Shown: positions 1-11,309, numbered from the stretch's first letter. The stretch is DNA of 64,000 nucleotides from Oopsacas minuta (GCA_024704765.1 JAKMXF010000310.1:434001-498000); one strand, 5' to 3'. Numbers and translations are program-made. Notes: generated by a model not told the origin, from the sequence alone.

Positions 1-960
1 TGTGATAAAGTTGTAGCAAAAATCATTGAAATTCTACCATTTATTGCTTCTATCATGAAGACGGACTTTGAGAGTTCAATGTACAGTTCATTTGCGAAAG
101 GTTTTCCCTATGCAAGGGTCAGCGGCTGCTTATTTCACTATGATAGAGCGCTATACAAAACTGGTATTCTCAAAAAGGGTTTATCAAATGCTAACATCTC
201 AAGCCTAGAATTTAGACAGTGGGTTGAACAGTTAATGTAATTGCCACTACTTCCGTCAGATCTTATTGTTCCGATATTTAGTTGCATAAAACAAGAAAAA
301 CTTTTGTTACCACATTCTGAGAATGAAAAACGTAATTAAGTTGTTAAAATATTATGAGCGATACTGGCTAGGTCAAGTTGGTCCTTCTAGACTATTAGTT
401 TTCCATACAGAGAAACGTACCGCAAACGATCTAGAGAGCTTTCATGCAAATTTGAAAAGAAAAGTTAAATCCCATAACCCAAATTACTTGGAATTATCAA
501 AAACTTGAATAAAGTAATTCAAACAACCGAAAAAGACATCGAGAGAATTGATAATCATGTTCCAATAAGGCGTAAGAAAAGGCCAGTAACTATTCAGAAG
601 GAGAAATATATAGACGTGCTACAGCAACAACAAATTAATGGTGATATTACTCCAAATAATTACTTGAAAACTATAACTCATCAATATACAACCCAGTTTG
701 CGAGATTTGAAGGGTTAATTGAATCAGTTGAAGATGTAGATACAGAAAATGAAGATGAAGATTTGGTTCAAGATGTGAGTACAGAACAAAACTCAAACAT
801 GTGTAGAATATATTTAGTGAATGTACCAGATACAATAATTATGCCCTGCCGTCATGCTCAAACTTGCTTCAGCTGTGCAGAGAGGATTGTAAACTCTGAT
901 ATTAACAACTGCCCTATTTGTAGAGAACCTATAGAAAACTTCATCAAAATCTTTTTGTGA
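1..960 (+). pseudogene. Broken MULE-type transposase with C-terminal RING finger, 5' end cut by window edge
   Basis: The reading frame is open from base 1 and contains motifs typical of MULE-domain transposase-derived proteins: ARVSGCLFHYDRALYK (about 109-156), YYERYWLGQVGPSRL (about 349-395) and NDLESFHANLKRKVK (about 424-468). It is interrupted by an in-frame TAA at 238-240, a frameshift between about 300 and 325, and another near 505 where the frame ending SKT-stop continues one frame over. The last part (about 811-957) is a C3HC4-type RING: C-x-I-Y opening, MPCRHAQTCFSC, then CPICREPI. MULE-plus-RING architecture is known from animal genomes, including insects; transposase function here is destroyed. 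Identification as a MULE relative is firm; whether the RING part is still expressed alone cannot be seen. Confidence 0.8.
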
Positions 961-1484
961 TCTCTCATTCTCTAACTTATATGTTCACTCATTTCACTTT
1001 TCATTTATTTATCTGTATTTTGTTACAACGCATTATCATTTATTAGTCAATTATTTATTATTTTGGTCCATTCATTAATTAAATACCCTAAGTCATTTTC
1101 AATCCTATTCCAGGGTTTATTCCAGTCTTGAATTATATTCGGTCTTACAGACTTGCCAACCCTCCAGGGATACCTGGATTACCCCGGGATTTCACTTCAA
1201 ACCCAGGTATTTGGAAATGAAAATTCAGGGAAATTTATAAAAGGGGTTGGTAAATCTGGGTCTTATTCCAGTCTTGGAAAAATATATTTTTCACACTGTA
1301 AATTCGGTCTTATTCAGTCAACCCTAAAATGAAACTAACATGAAATAGTGCCATTTATCTTAACATCCTTGTAGAAAGAAGCGGATCGTATTTACAAATG
1401 AACAGCCTCAAAAATGTATATAGTAATACATACGTAGAATGGTATTGGCTTTTCTCCATAATTAATTCTCTCATTTTATTGATT
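961..1484. other. AT-rich intergenic stretch
   Basis: No coding evidence. A GC-richer island at about 1150-1255 begins CTTGCCAACCCTCC and ends GGGGTTGGTAA, an imperfect inverted pair that may be a tiny decayed inverted-repeat element. Confidence 0.4.
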
Positions 1485-1879
1485 AAAATGGGTTCGCACC
1501 TCGGAATAGAGAGCTTACCCACCATCCTACTAGAGGACGTTGACTTTTGCAACAGGAGTAGAGTTGAATGAATAAGAATTGGATACCAAACGATTTAAGT
1601 CTGATTTAGAAAGAAAAGTTAAGGGTCTATATATATTTATTGGAGTATTGTATTACTTGATACTCCACAAACCAACAGGATCTTGATATCTTATATCTGA
1701 TATCTGTAATCTAAATAGATTCATTTTACAACACAACCACATTAATAAATTTCATATCAGAAATATATTCTCTCAATTCCAAATATAATTAGTTTCAACT
1801 ATTGCTCATGTTGTAAAAAGTTAACATCCTCAAGTAGGATGGTGGGCAAGCTCTCTATTCCGAGGTGCGAGCCCATTTT
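1485..1879. mobile_element. Small inverted-repeat element (MITE-like)
   Basis: Two arms of about 60 bp in opposite orientation enclose about 275 bp with no coding potential. The left arm (1485-1544) starts AAAATGGGTTCGCACCTCGG; the right arm (1820-1879) is its reverse complement with a handful of mismatches. The arms are the outermost conserved part, as in a terminal-inverted-repeat non-autonomous element. No convincing target duplication was found, so the superfamily is not assigned. Confidence 0.65.
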
Positions 1880-2497
1880 CACTACAAAAAAGACATTATT
1901 TTAATTTATTATCTGTAATTTTCAAACCATTTTTTGTTTGAACTAGAGGTAGAACCCCGATTTGGTTCAATATTCTTCTCTGGGGGAGACTTACTACATA
2001 GTATTCCCTCCCCCTCAGGAAATTACTATAGGGGACTTTTATTATATGCAACCGGCGTAGCAGACATTGTTTAACCTAAGTGGAGATTCTTTGCAATGGC
2101 TTACATATCCTTCATCGTTTACTCTTACGAACACGTCAGTGACAGCCCTATATCTTGAAAATCTTTCAGAACACTTCAGTGTCTTAATAAATGTTCAAAG
2201 TTAGACTTGCAACATTTCGGAAAATTAGTAATTAGTTCAGCAGCATCATTAGTACTATTAGAGCGTCATTAGTATTAGAGCACTAGTTAACATTAGTATT
2301 CTTACTAGTCTTATAATTATTAGCTTCTCAATTACTTTTTCTATAGAAAACTTACACTATCTGGGTAATTCGAATGCGTAGAACACAAATTTAATATCGG
2401 AAATGCAATTCATGGTATATTTTGTACGAATTCTCTTTCACAAATTTGCCAATTTTATCACTATTATGATGGAAAATATTGGAGCCCGCTCGGTATA
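1880..2497. other. Intergenic, no gene recognised
   Basis: AT-rich sequence without a credible reading frame. A short internally repetitive patch (TTAGTACTATTAGAGC and variants, about 2246-2300) is the only visible structure. Confidence 0.4.
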
Positions 2498-2670
2498 TAT
2501 CAGGGTTGGGGGTATAATCTGTCCTAGGACAGTTTATACCGGGTATATTCTGTCCTAGCCCAGAATGCACTCCCATAGGGGTGTATTCTGGGCTAGCCCA
2601 CTTCATACCCGGGGGTATAATCTAGGCTAGAACAGAATATACCCGGGTATAATCTGGGCTTTTACACCAG
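2498..2670. repeat. Decayed Ginger1-like terminal repeat array
   Basis: This block is made of the same sub-repeats as the Ginger1 element TIRs at 18,096-18,297 and 20,735-20,926: GGTATAATCTGGGCT, CTAGCCCAGAATATACCC and variants, mostly palindromic around GGGCTAGCCC. Its right edge reads TTTTACA followed by CCAG, resembling the element's CTGCTACA-CCGG terminus with one changed base in the duplicated target. No transposase is attached, so it is either a solo end or a non-autonomous derivative. Confidence 0.6.
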
Positions 2671-3154
2671 CTATAATATCTATATCTTACGAAATTCAGT
2701 TCGACGGTGTGTTCATTTGACTAAATGTCTGTCGACGAAGTGTCCGCTATTCGATATTTAGATAATTAGAACAAATTTAGTAGGACAAGACTTAGTAGGT
2801 AGTATGGATGTGTTTGCTTCTTTCCTAGGAGCGCAGCAATGTTTGGTTCCGTATTCGATAGCGGTACAGTAAAGGCTGGCAATTTAATATTCCTCTTTTG
2901 TAAAGTCTGGATTCCTATTCCGTACTTAGCCGAGAAGCGATGCAGGTATTCGCTATCCCAGCTACTAGACCAGGCAGGACCGCCAAAGTGTTGCGGGCAC
3001 CTCTGGTACTGGCACTGGCCTAAAACCCAAGTTTTCCCATCTTACACCATTTCCCTATTTCTTTGTAATTAAAACGCACAAAAGTCTGAGTGCCATAGGT
3101 TATCCAATACAGCTTATTTTAGTTCCTCGTCGAGCCGTATGGATATGCTTAGCG
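2671..3154. other. Intergenic, possible transposon debris
   Basis: No conserved coding sequence recognised. A 77-codon frame at 2839-3072 has no recognisable motif. The hAT-like relic starts just downstream. Confidence 0.35.
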
Positions 3155-3605
3155 ATCAGCACATCCGACAGAAACAAGAAAATCGCAAGGCATTAGATCT
3201 GATATTTGCGACTATCAAAATTATGGTACACAGGGCTTGGCGATTCGTGGGTACATATTAATGAATCTGATATTTATAGCGTTATTGGGGATGAAACAAG
3301 TGATATTACGATGCTGGTACTAGCAACATACTATATCAGATCCTATTCATCCAGATACATTGGTTGTAAGAGAGGATTTGTCGGTTTTTGGGGTCACTGA
3401 AACAGCTGATGGTGAGACACTTTTCGGAATTCTCAAAGAGAAACTTTCTGAATAGAAATTGCCATTTGAGAAATTCGAGGTCAAGCCTGATGGTGCTTGA
3501 GCTATGAAAGGCCACGTAAAAGGACTCCAGAGCCGAGTGATGAAGGTAGTTCCACAAGCATTACATTGTTACAGTACTGGACATGCTTCGAACCTCGTTG
3601 AACAA
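3155..3605 (+). pseudogene. hAT-like (DUF4371/ZNF862 type) transposase relic
   Basis: Pieces of a hAT-related transposase are readable across frames: QKQENRKALDLI (about 3171-3206), YSVIGDETSDIT (about 3271-3306), LSVFGVTETADGETLFGILK (about 3378-3437) and KPDGA followed by a stop, then MKGHVKGLQSRV (about 3483-3540), ending near HCYSTGHASNLVEQDS. The order and motifs match the catalytic-core region of DUF4371-type hAT proteins. At least two in-frame stops and frame changes make it non-functional. No terminal repeats could be paired with it. Confidence 0.65.
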
Positions 3606-4113
3606 GATTCAATAAGAAAAATATAAAATTACAACCTGTGCCGACAGCTGAGCCTATTAATTAAATTATTTAACAAAACAAGAAAAATACCAATATAATA
3701 TACATGTACAAAGTATTAGACGCTTCTTTCTTCTCTTCTAGCAACCAGAATTAGGTTTCATTACTCCTGTCTCTGAGGATTTAATCAAGTGTATGCGGAA
3801 TAACAACTAGTTACTAGAATTAATCATTTTGGTAAATTCAATCAAGCAAATTTCGTGGTCAAATCTCCGGTTGTGAATTAAAATTAAAGATTTTCAGTAG
3901 ATGGAATAGATAAATGAATAAGGGAAGATTACAAGGCTCTAAGCGAGTATCAGTACTACAGCCTTTCGAAATAGAATAATTAAGCAGAAGATATTCAATT
4001 ACAACTTATAATTCAGATTTGTTTACTCTTCAATTCAGGGATCCAAAATATATATAAAAGAAAGGAATTTTCAGTTGATTAACAATATTCAAGAACTACA
4101 ACAATTTCCAATA
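3606..4113. other. Upstream region of the small-Maf-like gene
   Basis: AT-rich and non-coding by eye. A strong acceptor-like site (GGAATTTTCAG, ending about 4074) lies 39 nt before the ATG of the bZIP gene, so the last part could be a 5'UTR intron or outron. Confidence 0.4.
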
Positions 4114-4455
4114 ATGGCAACACGAGGGAAAGACCAGATGCTGAGCGAAGCAGATATTACGAGACTTGACATCAAAGATTTAAATAAAAAATTAAAAGAG
4201 GAGCGTGTCTCGAAATGCGATTGTCAGCTCATCAAAAAGCAAAGGCGAAGAAATAAGATGAAAACCTATCGGAAAGAGAGCTGCCAACGCAAAGCAAAGA
4301 AGTACGAGAAGTTAGAACTCGAACGCCAGAGACTATCCGATGTGCTTGCCCTGCTGCAGCAAGAAGTAGTCCAACTCCGGAGCTCCAGATCTTCCATGAT
4401 GGAAAATATTATGAAACATGTCGAAGGGGAAGAAGAGTTCCTGATAGTAGATTAA
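4114..4455 (+). CDS. Small-Maf-like bZIP transcription factor
   Basis: The predicted 113-residue protein contains a Maf-style extended homology region (ITRLDIKDLNKKLKEE), then a basic region (KKQRRRNKMKTYRKESCQRK) and a leucine-zipper-like helix (L/V heptads through SDVLALLQQEVVQL). The spacing matches small Maf proteins, which lack a transactivation domain and bind MARE-type sites as homodimers or with CNC/bZIP partners. The basic region diverges from the usual NRGYAxSCR core (KMKTYRKESCQRK here). The ATG at 4114 is preferred; the frame stays open to 4075 but without an ATG. A CAG acceptor-like site sits 39 nt upstream. At 113 residues it is shorter than typical small Mafs (about 150-160), so an upstream coding exon is possible. 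Confidence 0.75.
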   Translation: MATRGKDQMLSEADITRLDIKDLNKKLKEERVSKCDCQLIKKQRRRNKMKTYRKESCQRKAKKYEKLELERQRLSDVLALLQQEVVQLRSSRSSMMENIMKHVEGEEEFLIVD

Positions 4456-4751
4456 CTGTTCATCCCTCTTCGATATGTCACTCATTAAGCCCGAGCACAC
4501 TATTAAGTAATTGTATATTGTAGATTTATGAGCAATAAAATATCTACCTTGTCCCAATTCTGAATTCTATATTATTCTTATGAAGATGAGTATTCTGCTT
4601 TTGTCCTATAAACCTTTGAACTTTGAGCGCCAGAAATCAGACAATTTAATGATAAATTAAGGGAGACAAATAAAATAATCTTAAGCCTTAGTCATGATAT
4701 AAATATGTGTGACGACTTTCAGCTAACTTCTTAGACCATCGTTGCTGTAGT
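4456..4751. other. Intergenic, no gene seen
   Basis: 3' flank of the bZIP gene, including an AATAAA at about 4535. No credible coding sequence. Confidence 0.4.
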
Positions 4752-5080
4752 CTACATACTCCATTCAGGTGTAATAGCTCCTGCAACTCGTGATGTAACA
4801 GCGTATACAGGATCCGCTCCATCAAATCCAGCTGGGATTGGAACTTTTGCATGTGTACTGGCAGGGACATCAGGTAATATTGATGAGGTTCCAGGATAAT
4901 TGTCAGAATAAGGAATATCCGTACCTGGACTAACAGTAATAGTATCAAGATTATTATTAGCCAATCTCCATATTTCCTTCTCATCCAGCTCAAGTCCATA
5001 GCGCGAGACAACGAAGCGGCTCGTACATTTGTAAATTGATACTTTTATATTTCGTGCTATGTAGACTGATCTAATTTCTT
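4752..5080 (-). CDS. Exon-like open frame, unknown protein (possible 3' exon)
   Basis: On the minus strand a frame runs from about 5080 to a stop at 4752-4754 and reads naturally through SRYGLELDEKEIWRLANN and a Pro/Gly/Thr-rich tail ending TPEWSM. Composition is protein-like rather than random AT-rich translation, but no family is recognised and the 5' boundary is uncertain. It may be the last exon of a gene whose other exons are not recognised, or debris of a mobile element. Confidence 0.3.
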
Positions 5081-5582
5081 AGAAAGTAATCATATGATCG
5101 GCTTTTTTATATTTTGCATCAACAACAATTGCTGTGTACCTCCAAAATAAGTAAGAATTTCATTAACGAGATATTATGGCTTGCGAATAGATGATAATTC
5201 CACTAATTAATATTTAACTGAATTGTAATTCTTATGCAAGCAAGTATTTATCAAATTGGATGAATTATTCATAATAAACTTCCCCAGGTGTCTAGATTAA
5301 ATATAATAACGAATGTATTATTGTTATTCCAAAACGAACCTTACTAGTATAGGTAGTAAAATGTTAATTAGTACACATCGTGATCTTTATTAAGGCTATT
5401 ATATTTCAATTGTATATCTGTTTTGTACCTATAAGCTGCAAATTTGCTTCAATCCCGATTTAATCATGTTTGTCAGATTCAGTAACATAATTAAATCGTG
5501 ATTGAATCTAAAAATAAATATATACTTAAATAGTAAAATAAATCTATATTATTAAATCTCAATTTGTGTTTATCACCCTCCC
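5081..5582. other. Intergenic, no gene recognised
   Basis: AT-rich DNA with no conserved coding frame on either strand. Confidence 0.4.
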
Positions 5583-6381
5583 CAGTGGCGTTTCTAGACT
5601 TTTTGTTAGGGGGGGTGCAAATTTATATGGATTGACATTGAATTAATTATCCTATACTTTTATAATAACCATCAAGTGGTCAATCAGTGGGATTGATATA
5701 CTACGCCGGTAATAAGTAGATGGAGTGTCAGCAGGAATATTATTGCGGTGAAATGACGTCACAAATTCGAGGTAAAGATGGTACTGTACAAACACTTTTG
5801 CACATCTCCACAGTAAGAAACCACCTCCTGTGATATGAATCAATATTTCTCTAACTTCTTGCAAAGCTAACTTCACGTTGTTTATTCTGATACAGCTTCA
5901 ACGATGTCTTTAGTTTCTGCTTGTAGACTGGAGGTCAAAGTTTCTATGTATTTAAAGCTGTAATTTGTTAACACTAATGCACAAATAAAATCTGTACTAC
6001 ATATTGCTATTTGTAGAGTCCTTACATCAGTAATTGCATCTGATGTCCACAGGGTAGGACCATCACTACAAACATTATCGAAACAGGTTACTACGGAAGC
6101 CTAGAGAGACTGAAAAATTACTAGTGTATTAATACATTGTACCCATCCATCGGCATTGTTTGTGAAATTTAAGACAAAGAATATTTATGTATAATAATAA
6201 ATATTAGTCAGACTATAAATGGATTCTTCTCCATCACTGAAGTAAATTTGATATTTGATTGTTGAATTAATTTTGACTAACATGAAACCGCCAGCGGAGC
6301 TAAATCACAATAAATTACCATCATTGAAATTTAAGGGGAGTGCTGGAACACCCGCTGCGCCCCCCCCTGGATACGCCACTG
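5583..6381. mobile_element. Non-autonomous inverted-repeat element, about 800 bp
   Basis: The left end reads CAGTGGCGTTTCTAGAC and the right end, reverse-complemented, CAGTGGCGTATCCAGGGGG. CAGTGGCGTA is a common terminus of animal DNA transposons, often hAT-like. The bases immediately outside are CTCCC on both sides (5578-5582 and 6382-6386), a possible 5-bp target duplication; an 8-bp duplication is not seen. The interior has no intact transposase. The perfect terminal match is only about 10 bp, so the boundaries are good but the superfamily is unresolved. Confidence 0.6.
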
Positions 6382-6858
6382 CTCCCATATAAAACACATA
6401 TAGGTTCAGTTCATAAAGTCCACAACCAAATATTACACGACATAACAACAACAAAACAACATTATACTGAGGTAATTGAGTATGCTGAGTCCAAATATGA
6501 TCTTGCAAACAACATATCATTAATATTTGTTCAATTTTGGGAACATAAAGTTAGCAGATTTAATGATTATGACAGTATCATGTTTGCTACGGTTAATATT
6601 ATGAGTTTATGTACTCGAGGGCCGAAGGCCCGAGTGCGGACACGAAGTATTCGCAACCGCGTAGAGCAAACGAATCGCTAGTTTAGTTAAATTTTCATCC
6701 ATATGTGACAATAATAGCTTTGTATCGATGGCAATGGAAGTGAAAATGTCAGTCAAATTTTGATTAATTAATACGTAATGTATTAATATATATATTTCCC
6801 ACTATATCAATTCTTTGATCGTCACTGATATAAATACTTAACTTTGTAACTAATTACA
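6382..6858. other. Intergenic; GC-rich hairpin
   Basis: No gene is recognised. A short perfect palindrome CTCGAGGGCCGAAGGCCCGAG at about 6613-6633, followed by GCGGACACGAAGTATTCGC, stands out from the AT-rich background. A related stretch (CGGACACGAAGTGTTC) occurs at about 7657, suggesting a dispersed repeat. Confidence 0.4.
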
Positions 6859-7271
6859 AATACATAATCGAAATAATCTTAAATCCTACGGGAGAAGAGG
6901 TGACCGCAGATGTGGTGGGTCTGGACGAGGAGGCTATGCATTTCTGCATGAAATGCTCAAAACTTACGAAAACATTATAATGGTAAGTATACATAATTAC
7001 AATTTATATAAATCAACCGTTCGCCCTTTATTTCAATTTGGTGCGAAAATGGGAGCTGCCAGAGGACACAAAGCAGGCGGCAACAACGACACCACCACCA
7101 CTTTCAGATCGGGACCCATCTAATAGTAGCCTCTTAAACCTGACTAGGGAAAGCAGCCATGAACCACAATATTTTTTCTCTATTCGCAATCGAGAAGCTC
7201 GTACAGTCGCTATTAACAATGATATAGATTTAGCTACAGCACTGAGCGAATTATCTGGGAAAGATACTTAG
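6859..7271 (+). CDS. Two exon-like fragments of an unidentified gene
   Basis: A frame from about 6859 reads through GRRGDRRCGGSGRGGYAFLH and ends at 6982 exactly at a strong donor (ATG followed by GTAAGTAT). About 40-70 nt further on, a frame containing WELPEDTKQA and a Ser/Thr/Pro-rich stretch runs to a stop at 7269-7271. The acceptor was not pinned down. I do not recognise the protein. The fragments could be two exons of a real gene or of a degenerate mobile element. Confidence 0.25.
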
Positions 7272-10200
7272 CTCACAGATGTCATTATCCACGCATTCAT
7301 TGTATAATCTATTTTTGTTTATGAATGAATGAATTTATTTGCCAATTTTCAATAGCTATCTTACATAATCATTTCCCTAGAATTCAGGGATTGAAAATAT
7401 AATCGAAAGGTTGCAACTTTATCCGAATAGCATCATACAAATTCACTATGACAAGAGAAAATATACTGGGTAAAAAATCAAGCATATTTAGGCTGACAAT
7501 ATATTGATTGTATAAGTTGCTTAGTGGTTTGTATTCATTTTTATTGCCTATGAAACTGAAAATAGATAGGCTTGGGATAAACACATTACATTCGATTCTA
7601 ACAACTAATTTCATGATCATCATATTATAATTTTGTTATACAATAGCTACCCCTCGGACACGAAGTGTTCACAAGCCGCGGAACGCAAGCATGCGAAGTT
7701 TGTATGTGTTTCTGAATGAAATGAGAATGTTCACAAGTCGATTCTACAATTTTGGTGACAAGGTTATATTTAGTTTCTTTCTTCTCTATGACTTAATGGT
7801 TGATTCCTAACCACACGGGGGTTAGTACAGTTCTAAAGAGAGAAATCAATCTGAATCTAAGTGGGACTTAATTTCTGTTTTAATGAAATCACAAGAAGTT
7901 TGGATTTATTAAATGTATAGATTTGGGATATTTCTTGTTCCTCGCATTTTCTATGGTGTAAATGAGTGTCGTCTGTATTTGGCGTTCTTCAACTATTATT
8001 AGTTTAGAAGATTGTTTGAAAAATTAAGAAGAAATTCTACTTGATTGAGATCGAAATGGCCCCAGAATTGGGAGGTGAATTTTAAAGCAGTTCTGTTTAG
8101 ATGAGATAAAGGAAGAAGTTCTGTAGGGCTTGGAGTGAAGATGAATCAAACAAATCAGTAAATATCAAGTTCGTAGTTGTTTGTATTGCTTATCCGTTTG
8201 TTCAAATTCGTATATTTTGTTAAAGTATTTACAATTTGTGTGTTGGTATTAGTATTTCGAAAAATGAGTACTCAGTTGGAGATTAGAAATTCATATTGAA
8301 AGAATTCAGAATTGTCTTTCCTAGTTATTGGTAATCTATCTTCTTGCCCAGAAAATGGAAATGAACAAATAAACGAACTCTCCCATTTGTATTCTGAAAA
8401 AGCTGGTGCTTCAGTTGGGGTGAAAAGAATCATAATTAGCTAGAACAGACGCTTCGCTATCTTGCGCCGCGCTGTGAGGCTTATGAAAACCTAGAGTCTA
8501 CTCAGGCAAAAGCAGCAGCTCTTGTATAGCAATCAAATTTAGCCAGATCCTACAATCTGACTTTGTTGTTAGAGTCGAATGGATAGATGTAAGGTTTGGT
8601 AAATGTATTTTTCCATAAGCCAATCAATCTACAGTGTGATATAGTAGCTATTGCAAATCTAAACACTGGAAATTTAATCCATAAAATCTAACATTACCAT
8701 ATGTGCAGAATTAAATTTCACAAAATTAACTTCAGTGTTTATTGAACTATATAATTCCTACTAAATTTCTATTTAATAGTTTTAGAACATTTCCAAAGGT
8801 TGTATAACCTTTGGAAAATGGGTCTACCGTATTAATATATAACTAACAAAGGAATTATAGGAAATCCATAAATTTCCAGTTAATTCGGTTAGCCGGGTAA
8901 TCGGTTAACCGCCGTTACTTCCAGCTAACTGCTAAGCAGTGGATAGTGCAGGGGGAGCGGCCCCCACTACGAATTCAAGGGGGAGAGGCGCTCCCTCACT
9001 TTAACTTGATCATTGTTATTTTATTATAATAAAGGTAGATTAAGTTTTCCGGAGTTGCCCTTCTTTCGTACTCTAGTCAACTCCTCTTAATGGGGTAACA
9101 TCGGCACCAGGCGATTTCCAACCAATTAAGCGGATTGAACTTGTTGGCCCGTTTCAGGAATTATTTAACATCGCACTGCACTATTTTGGCCAAGTGATCC
9201 TATCAACCGTGTCGCAATTTTGCATATTCTGGACCATTATAACAACAGTGCAATTGAGGTTTGCCATACTGTCTCTCAATAATTAATGGCCTCCTACACC
9301 TACAGCCATGTGAAATTCCATAAAAGATTATTTCATTATTCTTCAACTTACTCAGGGATGTGGCAAAGAGTAGTAAAAGGACCAATAATTCAATACTGAG
9401 GCTTTGAGACGATTTTTAATATAGAATAGTTAGGCAAGAATGGATTGCGAAGTCGACTGTTTTATAATGTACTGAATGCATTTTTGTTTACTTTCTCTTT
9501 GTCTAACATCATGATTCTGTTTTTGGCGTGTAGAACTTTGAAAGATAAAACATCTGCACCGAAGAAGGACAACATTATTTGGAAGTATTTTTAGTTGATA
9601 TTACTCGTAATGTGGATTACAATATGTTTCCTTGATAGAAAATATCTTTGTTTTACCAATTTTTTGCTTAATATATTCTTTTATAAGCTCTCCTCCACTA
9701 GAAATTTGAGCACTACACCCCTGGTGCTAACGGCTACTAGCAATGTGAGTGAGCTACCCAAAGCTCCACTTTCTACTAAATCATTGTCAAAACAAGGATA
9801 TGTTAAAGTTAGCAATTGCCTAGACTGTTAGTTTGTATTAAATTACAAGCTCAAAATACCTTCTATTTTTTAGCGAATTCGGCGACATCCACATAGTGCA
9901 TTAAATACGTCATATCTCCACCCAATAGACATGATAAGGCAGTTTCCAAATGATGAAATTATTTTTAGGGAGTTCAGCGGGATGAGAAGCTGTCAAGAGT
10001 TGTTTTATTACAGGAAAGAGATTTTTTGTCGAATAATCTGCTTTTATTGCTCTTTGTTAGTATACTGATAGTATGGAATCTGTATACCTTGGTTGCAGTG
10101 GTGTAGCCAGGCCTCTGCCTGGCTCTAAATACCATTCTTCACAATCATTGAAATTACATAGCTTGCACAAATGAAATCGTTAACTTTCTTTCTGCACAGA

Positions 10201-10504
10201 GGGATACTGTTCCTACTTCCATTCCAATAACTCCACTAATTTCATATCAAGCCTTTTATTCAGGTCTGCATAAGGTTGTGAAAGTGAACTCTTAGTTCTT
10301 AGGGATCCTATTACCTCATCCTTCATTAAAGAGAACTGATCAACGATTTCTTCTACCATTATATTTATATTCTTCATGAATTACAGGAATGTGTTCTTAA
10401 GTTTGGTGTATTTATGAATGCATTAATTTCTTCTTCACTAAACTCGATGTCGTCTGGAGCTTCAGACTTGGTATGCTTGTTTGCTAGTATATCAGATCTT
10501 TTTC
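7272..10504. other. Long gene-poor region with repeat fragments
   Basis: No confident gene in about 3.2 kb. Visible items: a left transposon-like end CAGTGGTGTAGCCAGG at 10,096 with no right end found; a patch at 8880-8960 rich in GGTTAACC-like words resembling the small element at 50.3 kb; and a short minus-strand frame at about 10,390-10,510 reading KHTKSEAPDDIEFSEEEINA before a stop, possibly a 3' exon remnant. Confidence 0.4.
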
Positions 10505-10855
10505 TGGCTGGGTGCGTGATTTTTTGGAAATATTTATGAGGGTGTACCAAATCTGACCTGCATCAGGCGGTATCCCTATGTTCTTAACTCACTAGGCCAG
10601 TGTAAATTGTGCGCATAAAAAGGATGTAAAATGTAGAACAAATCAATTCACCCATATCCTATTACGAAAGTTGCTAAAGACCCTGCACAGATTTGTCATA
10701 TTATATAACATTAAAATCCAAAATGTCAAGAGATCAAAGTTAGATCTTTGAGAGACCAACTTGTGACAAAGGATCTACTACAGGGCTCCATCTAGAGTCA
10801 GGAAACCCGCGCACCTTGTGTGTGCAAATATTAAACTTGGCGTACCCTGCTGACT
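10505..10855. repeat. Rearranged copy of a dispersed repeat (also at 51.09-51.24 kb)
   Basis: Positions 10,505-10,615 are the reverse complement of the distal half of the repeat at 51,120-51,235 (shared words GGTCAGATTT, CCCTCATAAATATTTCC). Positions 10,781-10,850 match the proximal half in direct orientation (CAGGGCTCCATCTAGAGT). The two halves are therefore inverted relative to each other here. No coding content. Confidence 0.6.
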
Positions 10856-11309
10856 ATAAATAGGCTGATTTTGCTATTAGACGCAATTCTAATAGGCGGT
10901 TTCCATCATAAATCATGTATTAGGAAGATTTCTAAGAGCAAAAATCGACTTACAATTGAGCGAAAACCTCTGTTATGGCTAAAATAGTTCCGTATAAATT
11001 ATCTACTATGTATCTGGATCTCAATATCCAAACAGTGAAGCACGAAACAACCTTCAAAAAGTTTCATTCTACGAATACCTTGAAAGAACAATTGGTACAG
11101 TCACTCAAGGCGTAATTTTACTTAAAGGAGTAAATTATTATTTAGCAAACCTACAGTTGGAGACTATGTATATTGTATTGAAATGCACAACAAACAAAAT
11201 ATTCTTATCACACGATAGCATATAAAGGATCAAACATGCTGGGGAACTAAATGTCTTAGTATCACTAGCTAAAAGAAACACACTATATACATTAAATAGT
11301 TAAGATTAG
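10856..11309. other. 3' flank of the giant GTPase gene
   Basis: AT-rich non-coding sequence downstream of the minus-strand GTPase stop codon. No other feature is recognised. Confidence 0.35.

Noticed and set aside
6613-6660. GC-rich palindrome as a transcription terminator or tRNA-like hairpin
   Set aside because: No T-run, no tRNA consensus boxes, and a similar word at 7,657 suggests repeat debris.
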